A DNA stretch of 64,000 bases from Gemmatimonadaceae bacterium (GTDB taxonomy: Bacteria > Gemmatimonadota > Gemmatimonadetes > Gemmatimonadales > Gemmatimonadaceae): assembly GCA_020852815.1 (NCBI GenBank), contig JADZAN010000033.1:62001-126000 (forward strand), in the 5' to 3' direction. Below are positions 17,245 through 25,292 of the stretch, piece after piece (the first letter of the stretch is position 1; the number at the start of each line of letters is the position of its first letter). Both the position numbers and the translations under genes were made by a program. Below the pieces are notes generated by a model. The model saw only the letters and a list, made by a program, of their open reading frames with translations. It had not been told where the DNA came from and ran no database searches.

Positions 17245-18459
17245 CTACGCCTGTGCCGCCGCCCCCAGCTCCTCCCCCCTGATCCTCCGCTCCATCACCA
17301 CGAACAACAGCAGGCACGCCGCCGAGATCCCGAACTCCACCAGCAACATCCCGTTGGTCGCGAACTGGTCGTGCGCCCACCCGTCCACGCGCAGCATGGC
17401 CAGCCCGAACATCGTGTTCATGGCGAAGAACACGTTGATCTTGGTTGCCGCCGCGCGCTCGCCGATCACGCTCAGCACCATCCCGGTCAGCGTCGTGGAG
17501 CAGAGCCCCAGGGCGAAGGTGTAGGTGAGCGTCGACGCGGCGTAGCCGATGGTGTTGCGCGGCGAGACGAGCAGGAGCAACGCGGCAAGGGCCGAGATGG
17601 TGCACGCCACCGCGTACGCGCGCGCACTCGGCAGGCGCGAGGCCAGCACGCCGCCCGTCATGCACCCCGTCACGATCGCGATCCCGCCGCCTATCCCCAG
17701 TACGAACGAGACGACGTCGGCCGAGGCGTTCCACTCCGGGCCCAGCGAGCCAAAGAGGAACTGCGCCGATCCCGTCCCGATGGGGAGGACCGCCAGGAGC
17801 AACCCGATGCGCCCGGCGCGGCTGCGCAGCACGGCGCGCAGTTCCCGCCACGCGTCGGCGGCGCGGGCGCCCACGCGCGTCCCGCGCGCCAGCCCCACCG
17901 GCTCCTCCAGCCCGCCCAACGCCAGCGAGCACGCCACGAGGATGAGCGCCAGCACCGCACCGGCCATCCACGGCTCCGCCAGGTGCTTCGTCAGCCACAA
18001 CCCGAGCCCACCTCCCGCCGTCTGCCCGAACTGGTTCCCGCTCTGAAACCACCCGCTCGCCTTGCCACGTCCGCCGGGCCCCGCGTTATGCGCCATGAGC
18101 CCCTCCGTCGCGAAGGCCACGAAGGTCGCGGCAAAGTTGCCGGTGAGCACCAGCAGCGAGAGCAGCGCAACCGTCGACTCACGCATCGGCGTCGCCGTGA
18201 TCCCGATGATCACGGCCGACATCACCGCGATGGCGATGCGATACCACGCCTTGCGCGACAGCGAGTAGTCGGCGAGCGGAGCCCAGATGAACTTGAACGC
18301 ATGGGCGAAGAACGCCGAGCCCACCATCGCGGCGGCCGCCGAGACGGGGAGGCCGGCACGGGCCGACAGGTACCCCAGCGCCACGCTGGGATACCCGATC
18401 ATCAGCCCCATGGGGAAGTACAGCGCCGCGTACCGCCAGGGGTGCGGGACACGCACCAT
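17245..18459 (-). CDS. MFS transporter, AmpG/PAT-like
   Basis: A 404-residue inner-membrane protein with about twelve hydrophobic segments. The early motif HAFKFIWAPLADYS corresponds to the FLWAPLVDR-type segment of AmpG and related muropeptide or acetyl-CoA transporters. A GRGKASGWFQSGNQFGQTAGGGLG stretch follows helix 4, also typical of that group. Its ATG comes one base after the stop of the upstream VPS10/BNR gene, so both are made from one transcript. AmpG imports anhydro-muropeptides, which would fit the other cell-wall and peptide scavenging genes here. The substrate remains inference. Confidence 0.85.
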   Translation of the reverse strand: MVRVPHPWRYAALYFPMGLMIGYPSVALGYLSARAGLPVSAAAAMVGSAFFAHAFKFIWAPLADYSLSRKAWYRIAIAVMSAVIIGITATPMRESTVALLSLLVLTGNFAATFVAFATEGLMAHNAGPGGRGKASGWFQSGNQFGQTAGGGLGLWLTKHLAEPWMAGAVLALILVACSLALGGLEEPVGLARGTRVGARAADAWRELRAVLRSRAGRIGLLLAVLPIGTGSAQFLFGSLGPEWNASADVVSFVLGIGGGIAIVTGCMTGGVLASRLPSARAYAVACTISALAALLLLVSPRNTIGYAASTLTYTFALGLCSTTLTGMVLSVIGERAAATKINVFFAMNTMFGLAMLRVDGWAHDQFATNGMLLVEFGISAACLLLFVVMERRIRGEELGAAAQA

Positions 18460-18460
18460 G

Positions 18461-21400
18461 CTAGCGAGTGCCTAACGCCTTGGCTCTCGCCTGCACCCCC
18501 TTCCAGCGCGCCATCGCCGCGACATACTGCTCGCGCGCCCGGGCACACGCCGCCACCTGCGCAGCCGTCGGCTGCACTTCTGCCGCCTGCAGCGCCATCC
18601 CCGCCGACTGCAACGCGTTGCTCACCGCTTCGAGCGACGGCGTCGCCGTCTGCGCCCCGCGCCGGCGGAAGCCACCGGGCATGGTGCGCCGCAGCCCGGT
18701 GGGCGCCAGCGACTCCAGTTCGCCCTTGAGCGCCTCACCCTCGGCGCCGCCCACCGACGCGAGTGTGGCGGCGAGCGCCTTGGCCTCGTTGAACGCACGG
18801 TGTGCTGCCACGGCGCCCTCGTACATCTCCACGCTCAGCGCATTGAGCTGCGCCAGCGCCGCCGGCGCGATCCTGACGCGCGGGTCGAGCTTGACCTCGA
18901 TGGGTTGTGCGGTCGACTTCCCTTCCACCGTCAGCCGCACCATGTAGCGCCCCGCCGGCACCCACGGCACGTTGTAGTTTGGATACGTGCGACCCGGCAC
19001 CGCCCCCGTGGCCTCTTCATCGCCGGCGGGGATCAGGTCCTGCGGAGAGACGGGGTCGAAGCGCAGGTCCCAGCTGAAGCGGTGCATGCCTGCCTTGGTG
19101 GAGATGATGTACTGCGGCGCCGGCCAGTACAGCGGAAGCCCGCAGTAGGCCGCCGTCGGGTTCTTCTGGCAGACCTTGTCGTACGCCGCCATGTCCTTGC
19201 CCGGGTCGGGATCGAAGACCGGCTCCGTGCTGGAATACGAGCGCACGACACTTCCCTTGGCGTCGAGGATCTCGAGCTTCACCTCGCCGCTGGCGTCGCG
19301 CGGGAGATAGTAGTCGATGAGCGCACCCGGCGGCGGGTTCTGTCCCGCGGGGAGTTCCGGGGGCCACGGCGTGGGCTCGTTGGTGGCAAAGCGCACGCGC
19401 ACCGCCGTTCCCGGCTTGAAGAGATAGGCGTTGCCTGACGAGAGCGCCTGCCGCGCCGCCGCCGCCTGGCGCAGCGGCGTCACGTTGTCGAGGATCCAGA
19501 AGCCGCGACCGTGTGTCCCGGCGATGAGGTCGGCGCAGTGACAGGTGGAGTCGTCCTTCACCTGCAGGTCGCGCACCGAGATGGCCGGCATCCCGTTCCT
19601 CAGCGACTGCCAGTGATCGCCGTCGTCGAACGAGACCCACACCTGCAGGTCGGTTGCGGCGTAGAGGAGCCCCTTCTGCCGCGGATCCTCGCGAATGGAG
19701 TTGGCCACGGCGCCGCCGGCAATCCCGGTGTTGATCTCCGTCCACGTCTTTCCGCCGTCGTGCGTGCGGTAGAAGTGCGGGTTTATGTCGTCCAGGCGCA
19801 GCGTATTGGCCGCGGCGTAGGCGGTGAGGTTGTCGAAGTGCCCTGCCTCGATGTTGAAGATGCGGGTCCAGGCCTTCATGACTGGCGGCGTCACGTTGCG
19901 CCATGTGCCTCCGCCGTCTGTCGTGACCTGGATGTGCCCGTCATCGGTCCCGGCCCAAATGATCGACAGCGAGCGTGGCGACGGCGATAGTGCGGTGATG
20001 CTCCCCCACGCTCCCGGCTTCACCGTGGCGGCGTACTTCCCGGCGCTGGCCGGGACGTCGAACGTCTGCCGCGTGAGGTCGGGGGAGATGCGCGTCCACG
20101 TGTGCGCCTTGTCGGTGCTCTTCCACACCACGTTCGACGCGTAGTACAGCGTGTGGTTGTCCACCGGCGAGAAGTGCAGCGGCATGGTGCGCACGTTGCG
20201 GTTCATCGCCCCGCCGCCGGGTAGTGACCCCGAGACGTCGGGCCCCACCTGCTGCGTCTGTCGCGTGCGGCGGTCAAAGCGCGACACGCCGGAGCGCTGG
20301 CTCCCGAAGACCACGTCCGGGTCCTTGGGGTCGGGGGCCGCCATCCCGTACTCCTGGATGTTCACCGGGTGCCAGTCGTGGAAGGTGATGCGCCCGTCGT
20401 CGGAGCGGCTCTGCACGCACGCCGACCCCGAGTCCTGCTGCCCGCTGCAGACGCGATACGGGAAGGCAAAATCGGTGGTGACGTGATACATCGCCGCGGT
20501 GTTCTGGTTGTACCAGTTGCTCCAGGACTTTCCGCGGTTGGCGGAGACGACGGCTCCCTGGTCGGCCACCGCCACGATGATCTTCGGGTCGTTGGGGTTG
20601 ATCCAGATGCGCTGGTAGTCGTCGCCGCCAGGTGCACCGCGCACCGCCGACCAGGTGAGCCCCCCGTCCTCGGTGCGCCACATGACGGTGCTCGCGGTGT
20701 AGACGACATCCGGGTTCTTCCCGTCGATCACCACCGTGGGGAGGTCGCCGCCGCCGATGCGCCCCAGCGGGCGCATGTCCTGCCGCGCGTCGGGGCGCTC
20801 GTTATGCTCGCCCTTGATGGCCTGGAACCAGTGTGCTCCGCCGTCCACCGACTTGTAGAAGCCGATGGGCCCAGTCCCCGGGGCAATGGTCGCGTACAGG
20901 ATGCTCGAGTTGGTCGGCGCCACGGCGAGGTTCGCCTGCAGGATCGATGGGAGTCCCTGCGAGAGCTGCGTCCACGTCGTGCCGCCATCGGTCGACTTGA
21001 AGATCCCCATCCCCGTGTCGCCGAACCCCTGTCCCTCGATGAAGCTCTGCTGCTGCTGCCACAGCGTTGCGTAGACAACGTTCGGGTTGCCGGGGTCGAG
21101 GATGACCTCGTTGGCGCTCGTGTACTCATCCTTGTAGAGCACCTTCTCGAACGTCTCACCGCCGTCGCTCGACCGGAAGACGCCGCGTTCCGCGTTGGGG
21201 GCGTAGGGATGCCCGAGCACGGCGACAAAGAGGCGGTTCTCGTTCGACGGGTCGACGGCGATTGCCGCGATCATCTGGCTTTGCCGCAGCCCGAGATGCT
21301 TCCACGTCTTGCCGCCGTCGGTCGACTTGTACATCCCGTCGCCGATGGCCAGGTCCGGTCGGATGATCCCGGCTCCGCTCCCCACGTAGATGACGTTCGG

Positions 21401-21715
21401 GTTGCTCGCCGCCACGCCGATGGCCCCGATGGAGCCGGTGGGTTGGTCGTCGAAGATGGGGACCCAGTTGGCGCCGTAGTCGGTCGAGCGCCAGACGCCG
21501 CCGTTGTCGAAGCCGGCGTAGAAGACGTTCGGCTGTGAGGGGACGCCGGCCACGGCGCGCGCGCGCCCGGCGCGTGTGGGACCAATGTCGCGCCAGCGCA
21601 TCTCGGAGAACGAGAGCTCCTGGGCGAGGGCACGCGAGGCGGGAAGGGCGGTGGCGGCGAGGGCGATGGCGCCGACGATAACGAGGGCGGCGGGGCGGCG
21701 AGTAGTGCGACGCAT
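18461..21715 (-). CDS. Secreted VPS10/sortilin-type BNR-repeat protein
   Basis: A 1084-residue exported protein, probably a ten-bladed propeller. The ATG at 21715 is chosen because a signal peptide follows (AALVIVGAIALAATALPASRALAQ); the upstream ATG adds a hydrophilic leader. Repeated Asp-box/BNR motifs are seen (STDYGANW, STDGGKTW, SSDGGETF, STDGGTTW, SVDGGAHW, TEDGGLTW, THDGGKTW). From about residue 760 a second domain carries the SAGNAYLF-type segment and DYYLPRDASGEVKLEILDAKG, usual in this family. Such proteins are often annotated as glycosyl hydrolases, but no catalytic proof exists. It is the first gene of an operon with the MFS transporter. Confidence 0.9.
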   Translation of the reverse strand: MRRTTRRPAALVIVGAIALAATALPASRALAQELSFSEMRWRDIGPTRAGRARAVAGVPSQPNVFYAGFDNGGVWRSTDYGANWVPIFDDQPTGSIGAIGVAASNPNVIYVGSGAGIIRPDLAIGDGMYKSTDGGKTWKHLGLRQSQMIAAIAVDPSNENRLFVAVLGHPYAPNAERGVFRSSDGGETFEKVLYKDEYTSANEVILDPGNPNVVYATLWQQQQSFIEGQGFGDTGMGIFKSTDGGTTWTQLSQGLPSILQANLAVAPTNSSILYATIAPGTGPIGFYKSVDGGAHWFQAIKGEHNERPDARQDMRPLGRIGGGDLPTVVIDGKNPDVVYTASTVMWRTEDGGLTWSAVRGAPGGDDYQRIWINPNDPKIIVAVADQGAVVSANRGKSWSNWYNQNTAAMYHVTTDFAFPYRVCSGQQDSGSACVQSRSDDGRITFHDWHPVNIQEYGMAAPDPKDPDVVFGSQRSGVSRFDRRTRQTQQVGPDVSGSLPGGGAMNRNVRTMPLHFSPVDNHTLYYASNVVWKSTDKAHTWTRISPDLTRQTFDVPASAGKYAATVKPGAWGSITALSPSPRSLSIIWAGTDDGHIQVTTDGGGTWRNVTPPVMKAWTRIFNIEAGHFDNLTAYAAANTLRLDDINPHFYRTHDGGKTWTEINTGIAGGAVANSIREDPRQKGLLYAATDLQVWVSFDDGDHWQSLRNGMPAISVRDLQVKDDSTCHCADLIAGTHGRGFWILDNVTPLRQAAAARQALSSGNAYLFKPGTAVRVRFATNEPTPWPPELPAGQNPPPGALIDYYLPRDASGEVKLEILDAKGSVVRSYSSTEPVFDPDPGKDMAAYDKVCQKNPTAAYCGLPLYWPAPQYIISTKAGMHRFSWDLRFDPVSPQDLIPAGDEEATGAVPGRTYPNYNVPWVPAGRYMVRLTVEGKSTAQPIEVKLDPRVRIAPAALAQLNALSVEMYEGAVAAHRAFNEAKALAATLASVGGAEGEALKGELESLAPTGLRRTMPGGFRRRGAQTATPSLEAVSNALQSAGMALQAAEVQPTAAQVAACARAREQYVAAMARWKGVQARAKALGTR

Positions 21716-21821
21716 GGTGGGGAAGGGCAAAGTGAGCCCCGAACATGCAGCGGCGCGTCCCCGCGCGACAGGATGGATCTCCCGACAGCCGCCGCCGCGC
21801 ACCGGGAAACGCTGCAGGCGG

Positions 21822-21858
21822 CGAATGGCCGCGCCCCCCGTGGGAGCGCGGCCATTCG
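21822..21858. terminator. 13-bp perfect hairpin after gene 21908-22318
   Basis: CGAATGGCCGCGC at 21822-21834 pairs perfectly with 21846-21858, leaving an 11-base loop. It lies about 50 bases beyond the stop of the minus-strand small secreted protein and before the VPS10 gene. No T-tract follows on either strand, so it may be an attenuator or a Rho-independent terminator of atypical form. A GCCTAAC motif follows directly. Confidence 0.6.
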
Positions 21859-21907
21859 GCCTAACGATCGTTGCCCCTGGCGCGGTGTGGCCGGCGATAC
21901 GCGCCGG

Positions 21908-22318
21908 CTACTCGCACTTGCGCGCGCGGAGCGTCCCCTCGGCGTCGCCCACGGCCCAGCGTCCGGAGGTGAGCTTCCCCTCGGTCCCGGTGGCCTGCCG
22001 TTCCAGGACGAGCGTGAGCACGCCGTGCGCCGTCTCGCCCTGGAGGACGAGGTCGTTCTCGATCACCGAGACGTCGAGCGGACGTTCCGTCGCCTCGCCG
22101 TGCACGCGGGCGCGCGCCACGAGCGTCCCGGCCGAGTCGGAGACGGTGACCTTGACCGGCACCGCCAACGCGTAGCGCGGGGCACCGAACTGGTACGTGG
22201 CCACGACGCGCTGCGAACGGTTTGTCTTCACGAGTCCGTGTTGCGCGTGCGCGGTGGACGCCGAGAGGACAACCGCGGCGCTGGCGGCGGCGAGGGCGAG
22301 AAGGATGCGTCGGGTCAT
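21908..22318 (-). CDS. Small secreted hypothetical protein
   Basis: A 136-residue exported protein of unknown function. The ATG at 22318 is preceded by AGGAG at a good distance and followed by a clean signal peptide (RRILLALAAASAAVVLSASTAHAQ). The mature domain is about 110 residues and looks like a beta sandwich: VVATYQFGAPRYALAVPVKVTVSDSAG, then VARARVHGEATERPLDVSVIENDLVLQGE. It ends with a single Cys (RKCE). No catalytic motif is visible. It is separated by a hairpin from the VPS10/MFS operon, so it is probably transcribed alone. Confidence 0.78.
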   Translation of the reverse strand: MTRRILLALAAASAAVVLSASTAHAQHGLVKTNRSQRVVATYQFGAPRYALAVPVKVTVSDSAGTLVARARVHGEATERPLDVSVIENDLVLQGETAHGVLTLVLERQATGTEGKLTSGRWAVGDAEGTLRARKCE

Positions 22319-22785
22319 GGAAGTGCTCCTGCGATGTATGTGAAAGACGAGGGGAGTCGTGTATCGTCCTGGGCCTGCCGTCCCGCCGGATTTCAGGGCC
22401 CCGAGGGGCACGCCTGCAGGCGAACATTTGCCGAGCGGTGCGCCACGTGACGCACCGCCCGCATGTCAGCCTAGAGAGCAAATGCGCCTTTGGCAAGTTG
22501 TCATGGCAGATGCGTGCCTGACGAGTGCACCACGTCACGATTCGTGCGCCAGCTGTGAACCTTGTCAATGAATCGCACCGCCACAGTAAAGGGATGGGTC
22601 AATCGTCCCACCCCGCCGCCCACACCAGGAGATGCGCGCTCGCGCCCCGAATCGCGACACACGGGCCACCTCACCCCCTTTCGCCACCCCCGACGCGGGC
22701 GCAATGTCAGGCGGACGGACGGACGGACGGACGGACGACCGACCGACCGACCGCCACCACGACCAACGACAGCCAGCCGCGTCCA
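22319..22785. other. 467-bp divergent intergenic region with tetranucleotide tract
   Basis: Lies between the minus-strand small secreted protein and the plus-strand protein starting near 22786. It should hold promoters for both. Two in-frame upstream ATGs for the plus-strand gene (22525 and 22594) fall here. The only clear structure is the tetranucleotide tract at 22713-22752. Confidence 0.6.
22713..22752. repeat. Tetranucleotide tract (GGAC)6(GACC)4
   Basis: Forty bases of perfect four-base units, six GGAC then four GACC, ending 33 bases before the favoured GTG start of the next gene. The frame of that gene stays open through the tract, as far back as 22525. A gain or loss of one unit would shift any translation that starts upstream, as in classical phase-variable loci. 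Confidence 0.9.
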
Positions 22786-23853
22786 GTGTCGAAGCACGGA
22801 TGGTTCCTCGTGGCCAGCATGCTCGCGCTCGTCAGCGCGACAGTCGCGCCGCGCCCGGCGCAGGCGCCGGTGGTGATTCGCGTCCTGTCCGACGCCGACG
22901 ATTCCCCGCTCGCCAACGCCGAGGTGATCGATCTCCGCACGGGGCACCGGGCCCTCACGCGCGAGAACGGCGAGGCGCGCGTCTACCTCCCCGACGAGGG
23001 GAGCGTCACGGTGCGCGTACGGCAGCTGGGCTTTGCCTTCGCGGACCTGCAGCTGCAACACGCGTCACTCCCCGGCGGCGGCGCGGCGCCGGTCGTCGTG
23101 CGCCTCACGCGCATTCCGTTCGCCCTCCCGCCCGTCAGCACCACCACGGCGCGCGACTGCCCCGCCGTCGCGGACTCGGCGCGACCACTCGCCCTCTGGG
23201 CGCTGTCGCAGCTCCGCGAAGGGGCCGAGCGCTATGAGACGTTCCGCAAGTCATACCCCTTCGAGGTCGACATCGAGCGCCGAACCGTCAGGCGCAACCG
23301 TGCGGCCAACACGCAAAGCGACCAGCGGCACCGTGAACGCGGACGATCCGAGGAGTGGGGCGACCCCTACCTTCCCGGACAGGTGGTCCAGCTCCACACG
23401 ATCGGCTTCTCGGTCCCCATCCTCTTTCTCTCCACGCTCGGCGATCCCACCTTCTGGGACCACCACTGCGTCACGACGGCGAGCGTCGTGGGGCGCCAAG
23501 GAGCGCGCCGCGTCCGCCTCAGCTTCGCGCCCAGCCCGGCGGCCAGGGGCTCCGACTGGGCCGGCGACGCCCTCATGGATTCGTCCACCTCGCTGCTGCA
23601 GCGCGTGGAGTTCTCCCTCTTCATCCGCCAGGACGACGGCCCACGTCGCCTCGAGGGCTTCACCTCGTTCCTGTCGCCCACGTCGCTCATCGCCGTCCCG
23701 GAGAGCACGCTGGCCTACTGGTGGCGCACCGCTCCCGGCGCGGGCGACGAGTGGGGGCTCCCCGACGTGGTGCAGCTGGTACGGACGGAGGCCATCAAGT
23801 ACCGCAAGGCGACGCCCCCCATCTCCACCCCCACCCCCGTGCCGCGGCGCTGA
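22786..23853 (+). CDS. Secreted protein with carboxypeptidase-regulatory-like domain
   Basis: About 355 residues if started at the GTG 22786, which directly precedes a signal peptide (HGWFLVASMLALVSATVAPRPAQA). The ribosome-binding site there is poor. Earlier in-frame ATGs at 22594 or 22525 would place a long hydrophilic leader, partly encoded by the tetranucleotide tract, in front of the signal. Residues about 27-105 match a carboxypeptidase-regulatory/TonB-receptor-type beta sandwich (VIRVLSDADDSPLANAEVID, ARVYLPDEGSVTVRVRQLGF). The C-terminal 220 residues are unrecognised. Secretion is clear; function is unknown; the true start is unsettled. Confidence 0.78.
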   Translation: MSKHGWFLVASMLALVSATVAPRPAQAPVVIRVLSDADDSPLANAEVIDLRTGHRALTRENGEARVYLPDEGSVTVRVRQLGFAFADLQLQHASLPGGGAAPVVVRLTRIPFALPPVSTTTARDCPAVADSARPLALWALSQLREGAERYETFRKSYPFEVDIERRTVRRNRAANTQSDQRHRERGRSEEWGDPYLPGQVVQLHTIGFSVPILFLSTLGDPTFWDHHCVTTASVVGRQGARRVRLSFAPSPAARGSDWAGDALMDSSTSLLQRVEFSLFIRQDDGPRRLEGFTSFLSPTSLIAVPESTLAYWWRTAPGAGDEWGLPDVVQLVRTEAIKYRKATPPISTPTPVPRR

Positions 23854-23864
23854 GGCGCCCAGGC

Positions 23865-24557
23865 TCAGCGATCGCCGGTGCCGTCCACGGCGCGCGAACG
23901 ATCGCGCTGACGCCGCAGCCATTGCAGCTGCTGACCCAGCGACAACCCCTCGAGCGGCACCAGCACCGTGCGCCCCTCCAGCTGCAAGTAGTCGAGCAGA
24001 TACTCGCGCGACCGCGCATTGGCCAGCAGGAGGATGCGCTCCACCCCCGTCAGGCGCGGCGCGAGCTGCTCGATCACCAGCGCGGTCCAGGTCCGTCGCG
24101 CCGCCGTGTCCTTGCGGCCAATCACCGACGTCACTGGCGTGATGACCGCATCCGGCTCGACCACGCCATGCCCCGCCGAGAGCAGGAGCCACCGCCCCGC
24201 CTCACGATTGGCGTAGGTGCACAGCTCACGGAAGAGTGGCGAGGTGAAGTGATCGCGGGCACGTGACGGGTGGGAGAGGGCCGGCCCGGTGCATGAGACG
24301 AGCGCCAACGTCCTCGGGTCGCCCCGGCCGTTGGGTGGCCCGACGGGTGCAGGTGCAGCTGCAGGCGCGGTAGCAAGGGCAGGTGCAGGCGCAGGTGCAG
24401 CCGCCGGTGCAGGCGGGTGGGCGTCGTGGGCGTCTTTGGCGCTGGGCGACGATGCGCGCGGGAGTGAGTCGTTATGCAAGATGCGGTGGACTGGGGGGGG
24501 GTCCGTCAGGCGCACGCAAGTTGCCCTCACCCCCCACCGGTTGTACAGGTCACACAT
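23865..24557 (-). CDS. DUF6884-like protein with Ala/Pro linker
   Basis: About 230 residues. The C-terminal 150 residues resemble the DUF6884 family: LALVSCTGPALSH, DHFTSPLFRELCTYA, LLLSAGHGVVEPDAVITP and LLLANARSREYLLDYL. Members are small cytoplasmic alpha/beta proteins often found near mobile or defence genes; their biochemical role is not known to me. The start at 24557 has GAGGG upstream and gives MCDLYNRWGVRATCVRLTD. A low-complexity Ala/Pro linker (encoded by GGTGCAGGCGCA-type repeats, about 24345-24415) joins it to the domain. Whether the N-terminal 60 residues are truly translated is uncertain. It converges with the previous gene. Confidence 0.68.
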   Translation of the reverse strand: MCDLYNRWGVRATCVRLTDPPPVHRILHNDSLPRASSPSAKDAHDAHPPAPAAAPAPAPALATAPAAAPAPVGPPNGRGDPRTLALVSCTGPALSHPSRARDHFTSPLFRELCTYANREAGRWLLLSAGHGVVEPDAVITPVTSVIGRKDTAARRTWTALVIEQLAPRLTGVERILLLANARSREYLLDYLQLEGRTVLVPLEGLSLGQQLQWLRRQRDRSRAVDGTGDR

Positions 24558-24709
24558 CACGACGCCCTCGTGAGGCAGTCGGCGCAACGGCCTATCGCGC
24601 TTGCCGTGGCGATTGTGCCTGTGCGCCGTTGCGCGCTACACTTGCAGGCAGGCCGCGCTCACTCGGTGCGCGGCAGATCAGGTCGGTCACTGCGTCGGAG
24701 GACCCTCTC

Positions 24710-25213
24710 ATGTTCAACACGATCGACTCCTTCCTGGCATCCTGGCACCACGAAAGCGACGACACACAGCGCGTGCTCGATGGCCTCACCGATGCCTCGC
24801 TCGCCACGTCGGCCGCCGCCGACGGCCGCACCATCGGACGCCTGGCGTGGCACATTGCGCAGACAATACCGGAGATGATGTCGAGGACCGGGCTCCACCT
24901 GTCGGGCGTCGGTGAACACGAACCGGTCCCGGCCAGTGCCGCCGCCATCGCCGCCGGTTATCGCGCCGTCGCCGCCTCGCTCGCCGAGCAGCTGCGCGCC
25001 ACGTGGACCGACGCCACGCTGCAACAGAAGGACATGATGTACGGAGAGGAATGGACGCGCGCCCACACGCTCGCGGCGCTCGTCATGCACCAGGCGCATC
25101 ACCGCGGCCAACTCACCATCCTGATGCGCATCGCCGGCCTGCGGGTCCCGGGGATCTACGGCCCCGCGCGCGAGGACTGGTCACAAATGGGCATGGCCCC
25201 CCCACCCGTCTGA
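24710..25213 (+). CDS. DinB-family protein
   Basis: A 167-residue four-helix-bundle protein of the DinB/YfiT superfamily. GGAGGA lies seven bases before the ATG at 24710; the open frame upstream of it is non-coding. The three metal-ligand histidines are at expected places: WHIAQTI early in the second helix and the pair in MHQAHHRGQL. Family members bind a divalent metal and include thiol-dependent transferases and hydrolases, but the substrate cannot be deduced. Divergently transcribed from the DUF6884-like gene; followed by a strong hairpin. Confidence 0.88.
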   Translation: MFNTIDSFLASWHHESDDTQRVLDGLTDASLATSAAADGRTIGRLAWHIAQTIPEMMSRTGLHLSGVGEHEPVPASAAAIAAGYRAVAASLAEQLRATWTDATLQQKDMMYGEEWTRAHTLAALVMHQAHHRGQLTILMRIAGLRVPGIYGPAREDWSQMGMAPPPV

Positions 25214-25236
25214 CGTGGCAGAAAGTTCCGCCTCTC

Positions 25237-25264
25237 GCCAACGGCGCCTAACGGCGCCGTTGGC
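25237..25264. terminator. Perfect 12-bp hairpin between convergent genes
   Basis: GCCAACGGCGCC pairs perfectly with GGCGCCGTTGGC around a TAAC loop. It sits 24 bases past the DinB stop and 29 bases past the stop of the facing amidohydrolase, so it could terminate both. There is no T-tract. The loop and its flank contain GCCTAAC, the over-represented heptamer of this window. Confidence 0.7.
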
Positions 25265-25292
25265 ATTCCCGTCCCCCGCCCGCACTTCCCCC

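Noticed and set aside
24350-24412. GCAGGTGCAGGC-type repeats as a regulatory array
   Set aside because: They encode an Ala/Pro linker in frame with the DUF6884-like protein and are best explained as low-complexity coding sequence.
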